NCBI RefSeq assembly: GCF_037478135.1
Contig: NZ_JBBHDV010000011.1
Span: forward strand, 1-64,000
Direction: 5' to 3'
DNA: 64,000 nt
Origin: Denitratimonas sp037478135
GTDB taxonomy: Bacteria > Pseudomonadota > Gammaproteobacteria > Xanthomonadales > Xanthomonadaceae
Shown here: in pieces, positions 1-7,820 of the stretch
How positions within the stretch are numbered: position 1 is the stretch's first letter
Layout of the letters: each line of letters starts with the position of its first letter
Position numbers and translations under genes: made by a program
Notes under the pieces: generated by a model
What the model was told of the DNA's origin: nothing
Database searches by the model: none
Seen by the model: only the letters and a program-made list of their open reading frames with translations

Positions 1-128
1 ACCTCAAGTGGCTTCTCCTCGATGACACATCGAGACTTCACTTAAACCTTGTTACGTCCCATCCCCATGAGAGCGTGAGCGCGATCTGCAACGGTAAAAC
101 ACCGCAGAACCGCGACCCTCCACCCTCT
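1..128 (+). other. 23S-5S rRNA internal spacer
   Basis: This stretch lies immediately before the 5S rRNA and contains no open reading frame that looks genic. A 7-bp hairpin (CTCGATG/CATCGAG, positions 18-34) is visible, of the sort seen around rRNA processing sites. It is presumably the spacer after a 23S gene that ends left of the window; I could not recognise any 23S 3' end, so that is inference from the usual rrn order. Confidence 0.6.
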
Positions 129-243
129 CCCTGGTGAACATAGCACTGTGGAACCACCCGATCCCATCCCGAACTCGGAAGTGAAACGCAGACGCGCCGA
201 TGGTAGTGTGCCCCGCGCATGCGAGAGTAGGTCATCGCCAGGG
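129..243 (+). rRNA. rrf: 5S ribosomal RNA
   Basis: The 115-base segment has the typical 5S layout: ends that pair (CCCTGG with CCAGGG), the conserved internal block ACCCGATCCCATCCCGAAC at 155-173, and the CGATGGTAGTGTG block in the second half. It is the large-subunit 5S RNA and the last gene of an rRNA operon whose 16S and 23S genes lie outside the window. A terminator follows 9 bases downstream. Confidence 0.95.
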
Positions 244-252
244 TCTTATCCC

Positions 253-284
253 AAAAGCCCCCGACACAATGTCGGGGGCTTTTT
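253..284 (+). terminator. Rho-independent terminator of the rRNA operon
   Basis: A perfect 10-bp stem (AGCCCCCGAC 256-265 with GTCGGGGGCT 271-280, 5-base loop) is flanked by A4 and T4 tracts, so it can work in either direction. It closes the rRNA operon. Confidence 0.92.
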
Positions 285-464
285 ATTGGGAAAAGAAAAT
301 GTCATGACATCGGAACAGACAGGGCAATACGCTTGATGGTTCAGTGCTCTGCGCACCCCCCATTCTGCAACCTGTTTCAGTACCCGCGAGATGCACGCCG
401 TTTGGCTTGTTGTTTCGTGCCCGCCTGTGGCACTCTCGGGCCAGTGTGTTCAGGAGATCGTCCC

Positions 465-1046
465 ATGATCGATCCGGACGGTTATCGCCCCAATGTCGGC
501 ATCATCCTCATGAATCCGGACGGGCGGGTGTTCTGGGCCCGGCGCTCACGTCGGGATGGTTGGCAGTTCCCGCAAGGTGGAATGCGGTCGGACGAGACGC
601 CGCTGGAGGCGATGTTCCGCGAGCTGGAAGAGGAAACCGGGCTGCGCGCCGAGCACGTCGAGGTACTGGCTGCAACACCAGGCTGGTTGCGTTACCGCCT
701 TCCCAGGCGCTTCGTGCGCACGAGCCAGCGTCCGCTGTGCATCGGTCAAAAGCAGGTCTGGTTCCTGCTGCGCCTGGTCGCCGATGAGTCCAATGTTTGT
801 CTGGATCATACCGAGCGCCCTGAATTCGATCGCTGGCAATGGGTGGATTTCTGGTATCCGTTCGAGCACGTGGTCGATTTCAAGCGTGATGTCTATTTGC
901 GTGCGCTCAATCATGTTGCAGCGACCGCACAGGCGGTGGCTGCCGGGGCCTCGATCCTTGGCTTCGGGCCAAAGCACACGCCGGCATCGAGAGTGCCGAT
1001 GGTGCGCCGGGATGATCAGCGCCGCAGGGGGCAGCAGACTGGCTGA
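465..1046 (+). CDS. rppH: RNA pyrophosphohydrolase (Nudix hydrolase)
   Basis: Removes pyrophosphate from the 5' end of triphosphorylated RNAs and so starts RNase E-dependent mRNA decay in the cytoplasm. The 193-residue protein begins MIDPDGYRPNVG, the usual RppH start, and holds an intact Nudix box (GG..SDE.....FRELEEETGL, about residues 37-59), including the REL.EE metal-binding core. The frame is open further upstream, but the ATG at 465 has an AGGAGA ribosome site at 452-457 and matches the family start. The C-terminal 35 residues (Ala/Arg-rich) extend beyond the E. coli protein. It stands alone between the rRNA operon and bfd. Confidence 0.93.
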   Translation: MIDPDGYRPNVGIILMNPDGRVFWARRSRRDGWQFPQGGMRSDETPLEAMFRELEEETGLRAEHVEVLAATPGWLRYRLPRRFVRTSQRPLCIGQKQVWFLLRLVADESNVCLDHTERPEFDRWQWVDFWYPFEHVVDFKRDVYLRALNHVAATAQAVAAGASILGFGPKHTPASRVPMVRRDDQRRRGQQTG

Positions 1047-1096
1047 ACCTGTGCTGGAGCCATGCAGGTCACCGATCAGTCTGATCAGGACTGATG

Positions 1097-1125
1097 TTGA
1101 CATCGATTCTCATTTGCATCAGTAT
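1097..1125 (+). promoter_or_regulatory. bfd promoter with Fur-box-like operator
   Basis: A consensus -35 (TTGACA, 1097-1102) stands 17 bases before a weak -10 (CAGTAT, 1120-1125). Between and over them lies GACATCGATTCTCATTTGC (1099-1117), which read on the minus strand matches the 19-base Fur consensus at 13 of 19 positions by my count. This placement would let iron-loaded Fur block bfd transcription. Assignment is by eye only. Confidence 0.55.
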
Positions 1126-1156
1126 CCACTCCGCTGTTGGTCTATCGGAGTCATAC

Positions 1157-1351
1157 ATGTACGTGTGCATCTGCAACGGAATCACGGATCGCGACGTCCG
1201 GGAAGCGGTGCATGCCGGTGCCAGCGATCTGTCCCAGCTTTCGGCGATGACTGGCTGTTCGACGGTATGTGGCAGTTGCGGCGATCTGGCGTTGGAAATC
1301 ATGGAAGAGACCCGGCGCGAGCATTTCTCGCTGCCGCTGCTGGCCGCCTGA
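1157..1351 (+). CDS. bfd: Bacterioferritin-associated ferredoxin
   Basis: A 64-residue [2Fe-2S] protein that docks on bacterioferritin and passes electrons through its haem to release stored iron. The four cluster cysteines are all present in Bfd-type spacing: C4 and C6 (MYVCICNG) and C38 and C41 (VCGSC); C34 is an extra cysteine. The start at 1157 gives the canonical MYVC N-terminus and has CGGAG at 1146-1150; longer in-frame starts would break the family match. Bacterioferritin follows 216 bases downstream and a ferredoxin-NADP reductase after that, the natural electron donor. Upstream sits a Fur-box-like sequence. Confidence 0.94.
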   Translation: MYVCICNGITDRDVREAVHAGASDLSQLSAMTGCSTVCGSCGDLALEIMEETRREHFSLPLLAA

Positions 1352-1567
1352 GGCCCGTATCCTCCCGTCCGAATCGCTTCCCACTTTCCCATAGCCGGCA
1401 GGTAGCGTGCCCGACCGGGCCGACGGTACAAGGCCGCTGACTGACGTGGTGTCCTGGCCGGATCAGTGGGGCGCCATCGAAGATCGCAATGCGAGCGATT
1501 TTCGCTCCGCCACCGGGTTCTGGTTGCGGCTAAGCTTCCGGGTCGATGTGGACTCAGGAGAGCCGGC

Positions 1568-2038
1568 ATGAAAGGCGAAACCAGGATCATTGCGCACCTG
1601 AACAAGGTGTTGTTCAACCAGCTGACCGCGATCAACCAGTACTTCCTGCATGCCCGCATGTTCGGCCATTGGGGCCTGAAGGAGCTGGAGGAGCACGACT
1701 ACCACCGCTCGATCAAGGCGATGAAGCAGGCCGATGCGCTGATTGAGCGCATCCTGTTTCTGGAAGGGCTGCCGAACCTGCAGAATCTCGGCAAGCTGCT
1801 GATCGGCGAGACACCGCAAGAATGCCTGGACTGCGACCTGCGGCTGGAAACCGCCGCGATGCCGCTGACCCGCCAGGCGGTCGCCGATTGTGAGGAGGCC
1901 GGCGACTACGTCTCGCGTGAGCTGCTGGTCTCGATCCTGGAAGCCGATGAAGAGCACGTGGATTGGATCGAAACCCAGCAGGATCTGATCAGCCGGCTCG
2001 GCTTGCAGACGTATCTGCAGGCGCAGCTGGACGACTGA
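1568..2038 (+). CDS. bfr: Bacterioferritin, haem-binding type with degenerate ferroxidase centre
   Basis: A 156-residue iron-storage cage subunit that aligns without gaps to E. coli Bfr. The haem ligand Met52 is kept (KAMKQAD), as are E94 and H130. Four of the six ferroxidase ligands known from E. coli Bfr differ: E18 is Gln, E51 is Ala, H54 is Gln, and E127 is Asp. This resembles the haem-carrying subunit of two-subunit bacterioferritins, which relies on a partner subunit for iron oxidation; no such partner is in the window. Start at 1568 is fixed by the MKG N-terminus and AGGAG at 1556-1560. Lies between bfd and fpr, with its own terminator at 2101-2132. Confidence 0.93.
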   Translation: MKGETRIIAHLNKVLFNQLTAINQYFLHARMFGHWGLKELEEHDYHRSIKAMKQADALIERILFLEGLPNLQNLGKLLIGETPQECLDCDLRLETAAMPLTRQAVADCEEAGDYVSRELLVSILEADEEHVDWIETQQDLISRLGLQTYLQAQLDD

Positions 2039-2100
2039 ACCCTGTCGCGCCGGCTTTGATCCAGCGCAACGTCCCACACCGCGCTGCCATTACACTATCG

Positions 2101-2132
2101 GGTCCGGTCCATGTGACCGGGCCTTTGTTTTT
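2101..2132 (+). terminator. Rho-independent terminator after bfr
   Basis: A 9-bp stem (2101-2109 with 2115-2123, one G-T pair, 5-base loop) is followed by TTTGTTTTT. It separates bfr from the downstream fpr gene, so the two are probably transcribed separately. Confidence 0.8.
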
Positions 2133-2146
2133 CCACGGAATCTGCG

Positions 2147-2923
2147 ATGTCGGCGTTCGATGTAGAAAAAGTGCTCCATGTCCACCACTGGACCCGTGAT
2201 TACTTCAGTTTCCGCACCACGCGTGGTGCCGGCCTGCGCTTCGAGAACGGCCAGTTCGTGATGATCGGCCTGCCGGTCGACGGCAAGCCGCTGATGCGCG
2301 CCTATTCGGTGGCCAGCGCCAACTGGGAAGAGGAGATGGAGTTCTTCTCGATCAAGGTGGCGCATGGCCCGCTGACCTCGCGCCTGCAGCACCTGAAAGT
2401 GGGTGACGAGATCCTGGTCGGCCGCAAGCCGACCGGCACGCTGTTGATTTCCGATGTGCATCCGGGCCGCAACCTCTATCTGCTGGCCACCGGCACCGGA
2501 CTGGCGCCGTACCTGTCGATCATCAAGGATCCGGATACCTACGAGCGTTTCGAGCGCGTGATCCTGACCCACGGCGTGCGCCAGGTGGAGGATCTGGCCT
2601 ACCGCGACTACGTGACGCAGGAGCTGCCCAAACACGAATATCTGGGCGAAATGGTCAGCCGCCAGTTGCTGTATTACCCGGCCGTCACGCGTGAGGAATT
2701 CCAGCATCGCGGGCGCCTGACCGATCTGCTGGAAAGCGGCCGGATGATGCAGGATCTGGGCATCGAACCACTGGACCCAAAGCACGACCGCGCGATGATC
2801 TGCGGCAGCCCGCAGATGCTGGCCGATTTCCGCCGCATCCTGGATGCGCGTGGATTCACGTCCTCGCCGCGTATCGGGACCGCCGGCGAATACGTGTTCG
2901 AACGCGCTTTTGTCGAAAAGTAG
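2147..2923 (+). CDS. fpr: Ferredoxin/flavodoxin-NADP(+) reductase
   Basis: A 258-residue FAD enzyme that passes electrons between NADPH and ferredoxins or flavodoxins in the cytoplasm. The FAD-binding motif RAYSVAS (about residues 51-57) and the NADP-binding GTGLAPYLS (about 119-127) are visible, and the protein ends in the ...YVFERAFVEK type tail of short bacterial Fpr. In pseudomonads this enzyme reduces Bfd during iron release from bacterioferritin, so its position right after bfd and bfr is consistent with an iron-mobilisation job (inference). The ribosome site before ATG 2147 is weak. It ends 9 bases from the convergent TonB-dependent receptor. Confidence 0.93.
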   Translation: MSAFDVEKVLHVHHWTRDYFSFRTTRGAGLRFENGQFVMIGLPVDGKPLMRAYSVASANWEEEMEFFSIKVAHGPLTSRLQHLKVGDEILVGRKPTGTLLISDVHPGRNLYLLATGTGLAPYLSIIKDPDTYERFERVILTHGVRQVEDLAYRDYVTQELPKHEYLGEMVSRQLLYYPAVTREEFQHRGRLTDLLESGRMMQDLGIEPLDPKHDRAMICGSPQMLADFRRILDARGFTSSPRIGTAGEYVFERAFVEK

Positions 2924-2932
2924 CGCGCAGCC

Positions 2933-5098
2933 TCAGAAGTGCCAGTGGCCTGCGAGCAGCCACTGGCGCCCCGGCGCCGGTTCGAAATAGCGCCCGTTGC
3001 CGTCGTTGACGATGACCGAGCCGATGCAGGCCCGGTCCAGCAGATTGTCGATCCGGGCCGACAGCCGCAGGCGGCCGATGCGGTGTCCGGCCTCGATGCC
3101 GACCGTATGGCAGGCCGGCGCACTCTGGCTGGCGGCATCGTTGACCACGACCACGCCGGTTCGGCTCGCATCCAGCGCGGACTGCCAGCGCCCGTTATCG
3201 AACGCCAGCCGGCTCGCGAGCTGCGAGCGCGGCACCCCGGGAATCGGTGAGCCTGCCGCGATCGGCAGGTCCGGATTCGTGCAAGGACTTCCGCTGCAGG
3301 CCAGAAAATCCGTGCGGAACTGCGCCTGGATCCGGGTATAGGCCAGCTGCCACGACCAGTCCCTTGCCAGTTCGGCGTCCAGTGCCAATTCCAGCCCTTG
3401 GCGTCGGGCGGCGGCAACATTGCGATAGCTCGAACGCCCGCCGCTGTTCGCCGCGACTGCCAGTTCGTCATCGGTATCGGCGCGAAACAGCGCGCCCTGA
3501 ATCCCGATGCCGGGCGAAGGTCGCCACTTTGCACCCAATTCCAGACTGCGGCTGCGTGCGGCGGAAAGATCAAACGCCAGCCCGGCACCGCCATCGCGCC
3601 GGTAGGCCAGTTCGGCGAAGGTCGGGGTTTCGAAGCCGCGCCCGTAGGCGATGTGGAACTTCAGCGCATCGCTGGTGTGCAGCATCAGCCCGGCCACCGG
3701 CGTGGTCGCCGAATAGTGCGCCTGTCCGGAATCATCCGGATTGGCGGCGGTGATGTAGCGGTCCTGCGAGCGGAACGACAGCTGGCTGTGGCGCGCGCCG
3801 GCCAGCAGCGACCAGTGGTCCGCCAGTTGCCAGTCCAGTTGCAGATACTGGTCGGAACTGTCGGCGCGGTTGCGCTCGTCGCGGCGCAGCCTGCCTTGCA
3901 GGCCGGGAATACCGTCCACATGGTTATCATGGCCACGGCGGCGCTGGTACTGGTGTTCGGCGCTGAGGCCCGCCACCAGTGTCAGTGCGCGACCGGCCAA
4001 CAGACCGTCGTACTGCCAGCGCAGATCGCCGCCGTGGTAGTCAGAATCCAGATCCACGACCCCGCCCGAATGCAGCGGACTGTTCTGCGGCGCGGCCGGG
4101 ATCGCCAGGAATTGCAGCACCTGGCGCGCGCCGCCGTAGCCGGTGACATGCAGGCTGTGGCGTTCGCCGATGTCCTGCCGCAGGATCAGCCCGCCCTGGC
4201 GTTGCCTTACGGATTTGCGGGTGTTGAAGGCGATGGCGTTGGCCACGGCCTGACGCGGGTTTTCGATGACCTGGTCCCACCCAAGGCCGAGCGGATCGAG
4301 GGTGCCCGGCATGTCGATCGCATTGGCGACCAGCGTGAGCTGACGGCTGCCGCCGAAGTCCCAGTCCAGTCTCAGGTTGCCGCTGTCACGCCGAGCCCGG
4401 CTGTGGTGCCGGTAGCCATCGGTGGCAAAGCGCGACAGCGCCAGGTTGTAGCCCATCGCGCCCGCCTGTCCCAGCCCCAGCACGCTGGCGCGCCAGAAGC
4501 CTTCACTGCCGCTGCGCCAGGAGGTGCTCCAGCGTGCCGGGCCTTCGCCCTGCCGGCTGTGAAGTGCGATCACGCCGCCGGAGGAGTTGCCGTACAGCGC
4601 CGAGAACGGGCCGCGCAGCACCTCGATGCGTTCGGCTGCGTCCAGATTGAAATGCGACACCTGGCCGGAACCGTCCGGCATTGTGGCCGGAATGCCATCG
4701 GCGTAGAGCCGCAACCCGCGCACACCGAACGTGGAGCGTGCGCCGAAGCCGCGGATCGAGATCTGTTCGTCCTGCGCGTGGTTCTGGCGGTTGCGCACGT
4801 TGACCCCGGGAACGCCGCCCAGCACATCGGACAACGCGGTCATCGGTCGCGCAGTGCGCAGCGCATCGATCGCCACCGCATTGATCGAAGCGGGCAGCTG
4901 CATCGCATCGCGTGGTGTGCGGGTCGCGCTGACGACGATGTCCGGCAGGCGCGCGGCTTCGTCGTGCACTGCTTCGTGTTCAGGCGCGGGTGCGGGCGGC
5001 GCGCCGGACGCCACGCCACACAGCGCCCAGAGGCCGAGCGCCGCCACCGTGCCGAAGCGGGTGGCTATCAAAGAAACACGGGTTTCATGCGGGCGCAT
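2933..5098 (-). CDS. TonB-dependent outer-membrane receptor
   Basis: A roughly 721-residue outer-membrane barrel that would import a ligand with energy from TonB. After a signal peptide (cleaved near ASG-APP) comes a TonB-box-like segment (PDIVVSATR, about 52-60), a plug domain (QISIRGFGARSTFGVRG, RIEVLRGPFSALYGNSS) and a 22-strand-type beta domain ending in ...WLLAGHWHF with a terminal aromatic residue, as barrel assembly requires. There is no extra N-terminal signalling domain, so it should not control an anti-sigma factor directly. The plug resembles FecA-type siderophore receptors; the ligand cannot be told from sequence. ATG 5098 is preceded by a GTG at 5101 that could also serve. Next to bfd-bfr-fpr, which fits iron uptake but is only context. 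Confidence 0.9.
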   Translation of the reverse strand: MRPHETRVSLIATRFGTVAALGLWALCGVASGAPPAPAPEHEAVHDEAARLPDIVVSATRTPRDAMQLPASINAVAIDALRTARPMTALSDVLGGVPGVNVRNRQNHAQDEQISIRGFGARSTFGVRGLRLYADGIPATMPDGSGQVSHFNLDAAERIEVLRGPFSALYGNSSGGVIALHSRQGEGPARWSTSWRSGSEGFWRASVLGLGQAGAMGYNLALSRFATDGYRHHSRARRDSGNLRLDWDFGGSRQLTLVANAIDMPGTLDPLGLGWDQVIENPRQAVANAIAFNTRKSVRQRQGGLILRQDIGERHSLHVTGYGGARQVLQFLAIPAAPQNSPLHSGGVVDLDSDYHGGDLRWQYDGLLAGRALTLVAGLSAEHQYQRRRGHDNHVDGIPGLQGRLRRDERNRADSSDQYLQLDWQLADHWSLLAGARHSQLSFRSQDRYITAANPDDSGQAHYSATTPVAGLMLHTSDALKFHIAYGRGFETPTFAELAYRRDGGAGLAFDLSAARSRSLELGAKWRPSPGIGIQGALFRADTDDELAVAANSGGRSSYRNVAAARRQGLELALDAELARDWSWQLAYTRIQAQFRTDFLACSGSPCTNPDLPIAAGSPIPGVPRSQLASRLAFDNGRWQSALDASRTGVVVVNDAASQSAPACHTVGIEAGHRIGRLRLSARIDNLLDRACIGSVIVNDGNGRYFEPAPGRQWLLAGHWHF

Positions 5099-5167
5099 CA
5101 CCTGCCCATGCTAGCGCCGTCAGCATCGGAGGCGGCTGGCTTGTGTGCGTGTGGCGCGGCAGACAAT

Positions 5168-5584
5168 CTAATCCTCGCGTGGTGCGAGTGCGACAAAACG
5201 GCCTTCCAGTGAGCAGCACTCGGTGCCTGCGGCGTTGCAGATGCGTGCCAGCATCTGCGCCCGTGCCTTGCCACGTTGCCGGAAGCTGGTGAGGAACTGC
5301 TCCCACGACTGCTCCGGCGCCAGCCAGGCCTCGGCCGTCAGTTCGTCGTAGAGCGGGTGGCGGTAGCGCAGCATCGAATCCTGTACATAGACATCAGCCT
5401 CCAGGCCGGCTTCTTCCAGCTTCACCGAGACCAGAGCCCAGGCGGCCAGGGTCATCACGCTGGCCAGGCTGCCACCGAAGGCGTTGGCCTTGTCGTTGAT
5501 ATTGGGTGCCAGCGGTGCCACCAGATGCAGCCGTTCGCCATCGTAGTGGTGCAGGCGCAACTGCAGTGCGCGGACAGGAGGCAT
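5168..5584 (-). CDS. YiiD C-terminal-type hotdog thioesterase
   Basis: A hotdog-fold protein of the family defined by the C-terminal domain of YiiD, putative acyl-CoA thioesterases. The signature segment APLAPNINDKANAFGGSLAS and the following alpha-helix are clear. With the ATG at 5584 the protein has 138 residues. An in-frame TTG at 5632 would add 16 residues (starting LDLIIPTHRIEQ) that resemble the N-terminal helix of relatives, so the true start may lie there; neither start has a good ribosome site. It is divergent from hemD, 87 bases apart. The substrate is unknown. Confidence 0.75.
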   Translation of the reverse strand: MPPVRALQLRLHHYDGERLHLVAPLAPNINDKANAFGGSLASVMTLAAWALVSVKLEEAGLEADVYVQDSMLRYRHPLYDELTAEAWLAPEQSWEQFLTSFRQRGKARAQMLARICNAAGTECCSLEGRFVALAPRED

Positions 5585-5671
5585 GGACAGCAGGCGCTGC
5601 TCGATACGGTGGGTGGGGATGATCAGGTCCAAGACAACGCTGAAAAGGAGCGGGGCGCGTAAGCTTGCCAA

Positions 5672-6460
5672 ATGGATACTGCATTTGTCTTGCCGGAATT
5701 GGCCGGCTGGTCCGTCATCTGCCTGCGCCCGGCGATGCAGCAGGCTGCCGCCCGGCGCGCGGTACAGGCGCGTGGTGCCCGGCATGTTTCGCTGCCCGGC
5801 CTGGCCTTGCTGCCGCCACCTGATGTGGCGCTGGCGCGTGAACATCTGCGCAAGTCGCTGGATTGTCCGGTGCTGGTCTTCACCAGCCCGGCAGCGGTGG
5901 CGTTCGCGGCACGGCTGCTGCCATTGGCACAAACACCCGCCGAACAGGTGTTCGCGGTGGGTGAAGGCACACGGCGTGCGCTGGCGCGGCAGGGCCTGAT
6001 GGCGCTGGCACCGCCGGATGATGCGATGCATTCGGAGGGGCTGATGACGATGCCGCACTGGGATGCGATCAGCGGCCGGGTGGGGCTGGTTACTGCACCC
6101 GGTGGCCGTGGTGTGATCGCGGCCGGGTTGGCGCGGCGTGGTCTTCAGGTGCAGCGCGCCGAGGTCTATCAACGTCAGCCACCGCGTCTGGATGCGCGGC
6201 ATTGGCGGGCACTGGCACAGGCCGGCGCACCGCGCGCCGTGTTGGTGTCCAGCGGCGAGGCGCTGGACGCGGTACTGGCCGCTGTGCCGGCGCAATTGCG
6301 GCCGACACTGCTGGATTCGGTCGCCGTGGCCAGCAGCCCGAGGTTGGCGCTTCTGGCCGGTGACGCCGGCTTCGCCCACAGCCTGACCGCAGCCGCACCC
6401 ACGGTGCCCGCGATGCTCGATGAACTGGCCGCATATGCCGCTGCGCCGGGCTTCCGGTAG
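5672..6460 (+). CDS. hemD: Uroporphyrinogen-III synthase
   Basis: Closes and inverts ring D of hydroxymethylbilane to make uroporphyrinogen III, the branch point for haem, sirohaem and B12. The 262-residue protein shows the family's two-lobed pattern: VFTSPAAVAFAARLL (lobe 1), VFAVGEGTRRAL, and VGLVTAPGGRGVIAAGL plus VLVSSGEALDAVL (lobe 2). HemD is poorly conserved, so the call rests on these blocks and on the hemX and hemY genes that follow with 1-base spacing and 4-base overlap. No hemC is in the window, unlike the hemCDXY order of enterics. Confidence 0.88.
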   Translation: MDTAFVLPELAGWSVICLRPAMQQAAARRAVQARGARHVSLPGLALLPPPDVALAREHLRKSLDCPVLVFTSPAAVAFAARLLPLAQTPAEQVFAVGEGTRRALARQGLMALAPPDDAMHSEGLMTMPHWDAISGRVGLVTAPGGRGVIAAGLARRGLQVQRAEVYQRQPPRLDARHWRALAQAGAPRAVLVSSGEALDAVLAAVPAQLRPTLLDSVAVASSPRLALLAGDAGFAHSLTAAAPTVPAMLDELAAYAAAPGFR

Positions 6461-6461
6461 C

Positions 6462-7820
6462 ATGACCATGCCCGCAACTCCGACGATCGCCACTGTGACC
6501 GAAGCCGACGATATCCAGGCCGAACCCGAGCCGGCCCGCACCTCCCGCCGCTGGCCCTGGGTGCTGCTGTTGCTGGTTCTGGCCGGCGCGGTTGCCGCCG
6601 CGCTGTATGCGCGCCACACACTGCAACAGGGCCAGAACGATGCGGCACGCTGGCAGGCCGACAGCGAAGCGCTGGATCGGCGCCTGGCCGAGCTTGAGCG
6701 CGGCATCGGACAGCTGCGCCAGAATCAGCAGGCGTTGACCCAGCGGATCGATTCCACCAGCGCCACCCATCAGGTGTTGCGCGAGGAAGTGCTGGGCATG
6801 GGCGAACGTGCCGGTCTGCTTGAAGACGCCGTCGCGCGGCTGTCGCAAAGCCGCATGAGCGGTGACGCCCTGCTGCGGCTGAATGAGGCCGAATTCCTGT
6901 TGTCGATGGGCAGTGAGCGGCTCAGCCTGTATGCCGATGTGCCGGCGACGATCCAGGCCTTTTCGCTGGCCGAAGGCACCCTGGCCGGGCTGGATGACCC
7001 GGCGTTGTCGACATTGCGCCAGACCCTGGCGCAGGAACTGATCCAGCTGCGCGCGGTGCCGCCGGATCCGCGCCCGCAACTGCGTGCGGAGCTTGCGCAG
7101 CTGGCCGCGCAATTGGCCAATCTGCCGGTTTCGCGCGAGGGTGAAGTCGAAACACTCGGCGCGGGTGATTCGCGTCTGGCGCAACTGCTGGGACAGCTGG
7201 TCACGGTACGGCGTGTGGACCCGCAGACCACCCTGCTGGGCCCGGCGCAACGCCAGGCCGCGCTGGCTGCGATCGCGCTGCAACTGGAACTGGCACAGGC
7301 CGCGCTGGCGCGCCCGGATCAGGCCGCGTTCGACAGCGCGCTGGCGCAGGTGGAAAACAATGCCGCCGGCTTGTTCGATGCCGGGCAGGCCGAAGTGCAG
7401 CACTGGTTCGAGCGCATCACCGAATTGCGCCAGGCGCGACTGCTGCCGCAGCTGCCGGTGCTGGGCGCGACCCTGCGCGAGCTGCGTGCACTGCGCGCTG
7501 CGCGCCATGTGGGCCGTGGCTCGGCGTTGGAGCTGCCAGCCGTGCAGCCGCAGCGTGCCGCCCCGGTTGCGGAAGCCGGTGGAGAGGTGCCCGAAGACAG
7601 TGCATCGTCCACATCTGACCTTCCGCTGGAACCGGAGATTCCGGCGCAGGCCGACGCCTCGCCGGAGGACGAAACCGCAGCTGGTTGGGATGTCGAACGT
7701 GAAGGTGAGACCGGGGATGAAGCCGACACAGAAAGCGATTCGCCGCCCGAGACTGAACCGAATGCACCGCCGGTGGAAGCATCCGAACCGGCTGATGACG
7801 GCCATGGAGCCACCCCGTGA
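6462..7820 (+). CDS. hemX: HemX-family inner-membrane protein
   Basis: A 452-residue protein of the HemX family found in hem operons; its biochemical role is unproven, although databases often label it uroporphyrinogen C-methyltransferase. One membrane helix (residues 31-50) follows a short cytoplasmic tail; a coiled coil (about 53-130) and a helical periplasmic domain come next. The last hundred residues are an acidic, Pro/Glu/Asp-rich tail that looks disordered and is not part of the family core. ATG 6462 lies one base after the hemD stop; ATG 6468 is an alternative. The stop overlaps the GTG of hemY by 4 bases, pointing to translational coupling. Confidence 0.88.
   Translation: MTMPATPTIATVTEADDIQAEPEPARTSRRWPWVLLLLVLAGAVAAALYARHTLQQGQNDAARWQADSEALDRRLAELERGIGQLRQNQQALTQRIDSTSATHQVLREEVLGMGERAGLLEDAVARLSQSRMSGDALLRLNEAEFLLSMGSERLSLYADVPATIQAFSLAEGTLAGLDDPALSTLRQTLAQELIQLRAVPPDPRPQLRAELAQLAAQLANLPVSREGEVETLGAGDSRLAQLLGQLVTVRRVDPQTTLLGPAQRQAALAAIALQLELAQAALARPDQAAFDSALAQVENNAAGLFDAGQAEVQHWFERITELRQARLLPQLPVLGATLRELRALRAARHVGRGSALELPAVQPQRAAPVAEAGGEVPEDSASSTSDLPLEPEIPAQADASPEDETAAGWDVEREGETGDEADTESDSPPETEPNAPPVEASEPADDGHGATP

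Noticed and set aside
3398..5212. A 604-codon open frame on the plus strand opposite the TonB receptor
   Set aside because: Shadow frame typical of GC-rich DNA: low-complexity Ala/Arg/Gln content, no domain, no ribosome site, and the minus strand carries a clear receptor.
6090..7805. A 571-codon minus-strand frame opposite hemD and hemX
   Set aside because: Antisense shadow without domain or start signals.
6462..7820. HemX as a uroporphyrinogen-III methyltransferase
   Set aside because: The common database label is not supported: none of the SAM-dependent CysG/CobA methyltransferase motifs is present, and the protein is a membrane-anchored coiled coil.
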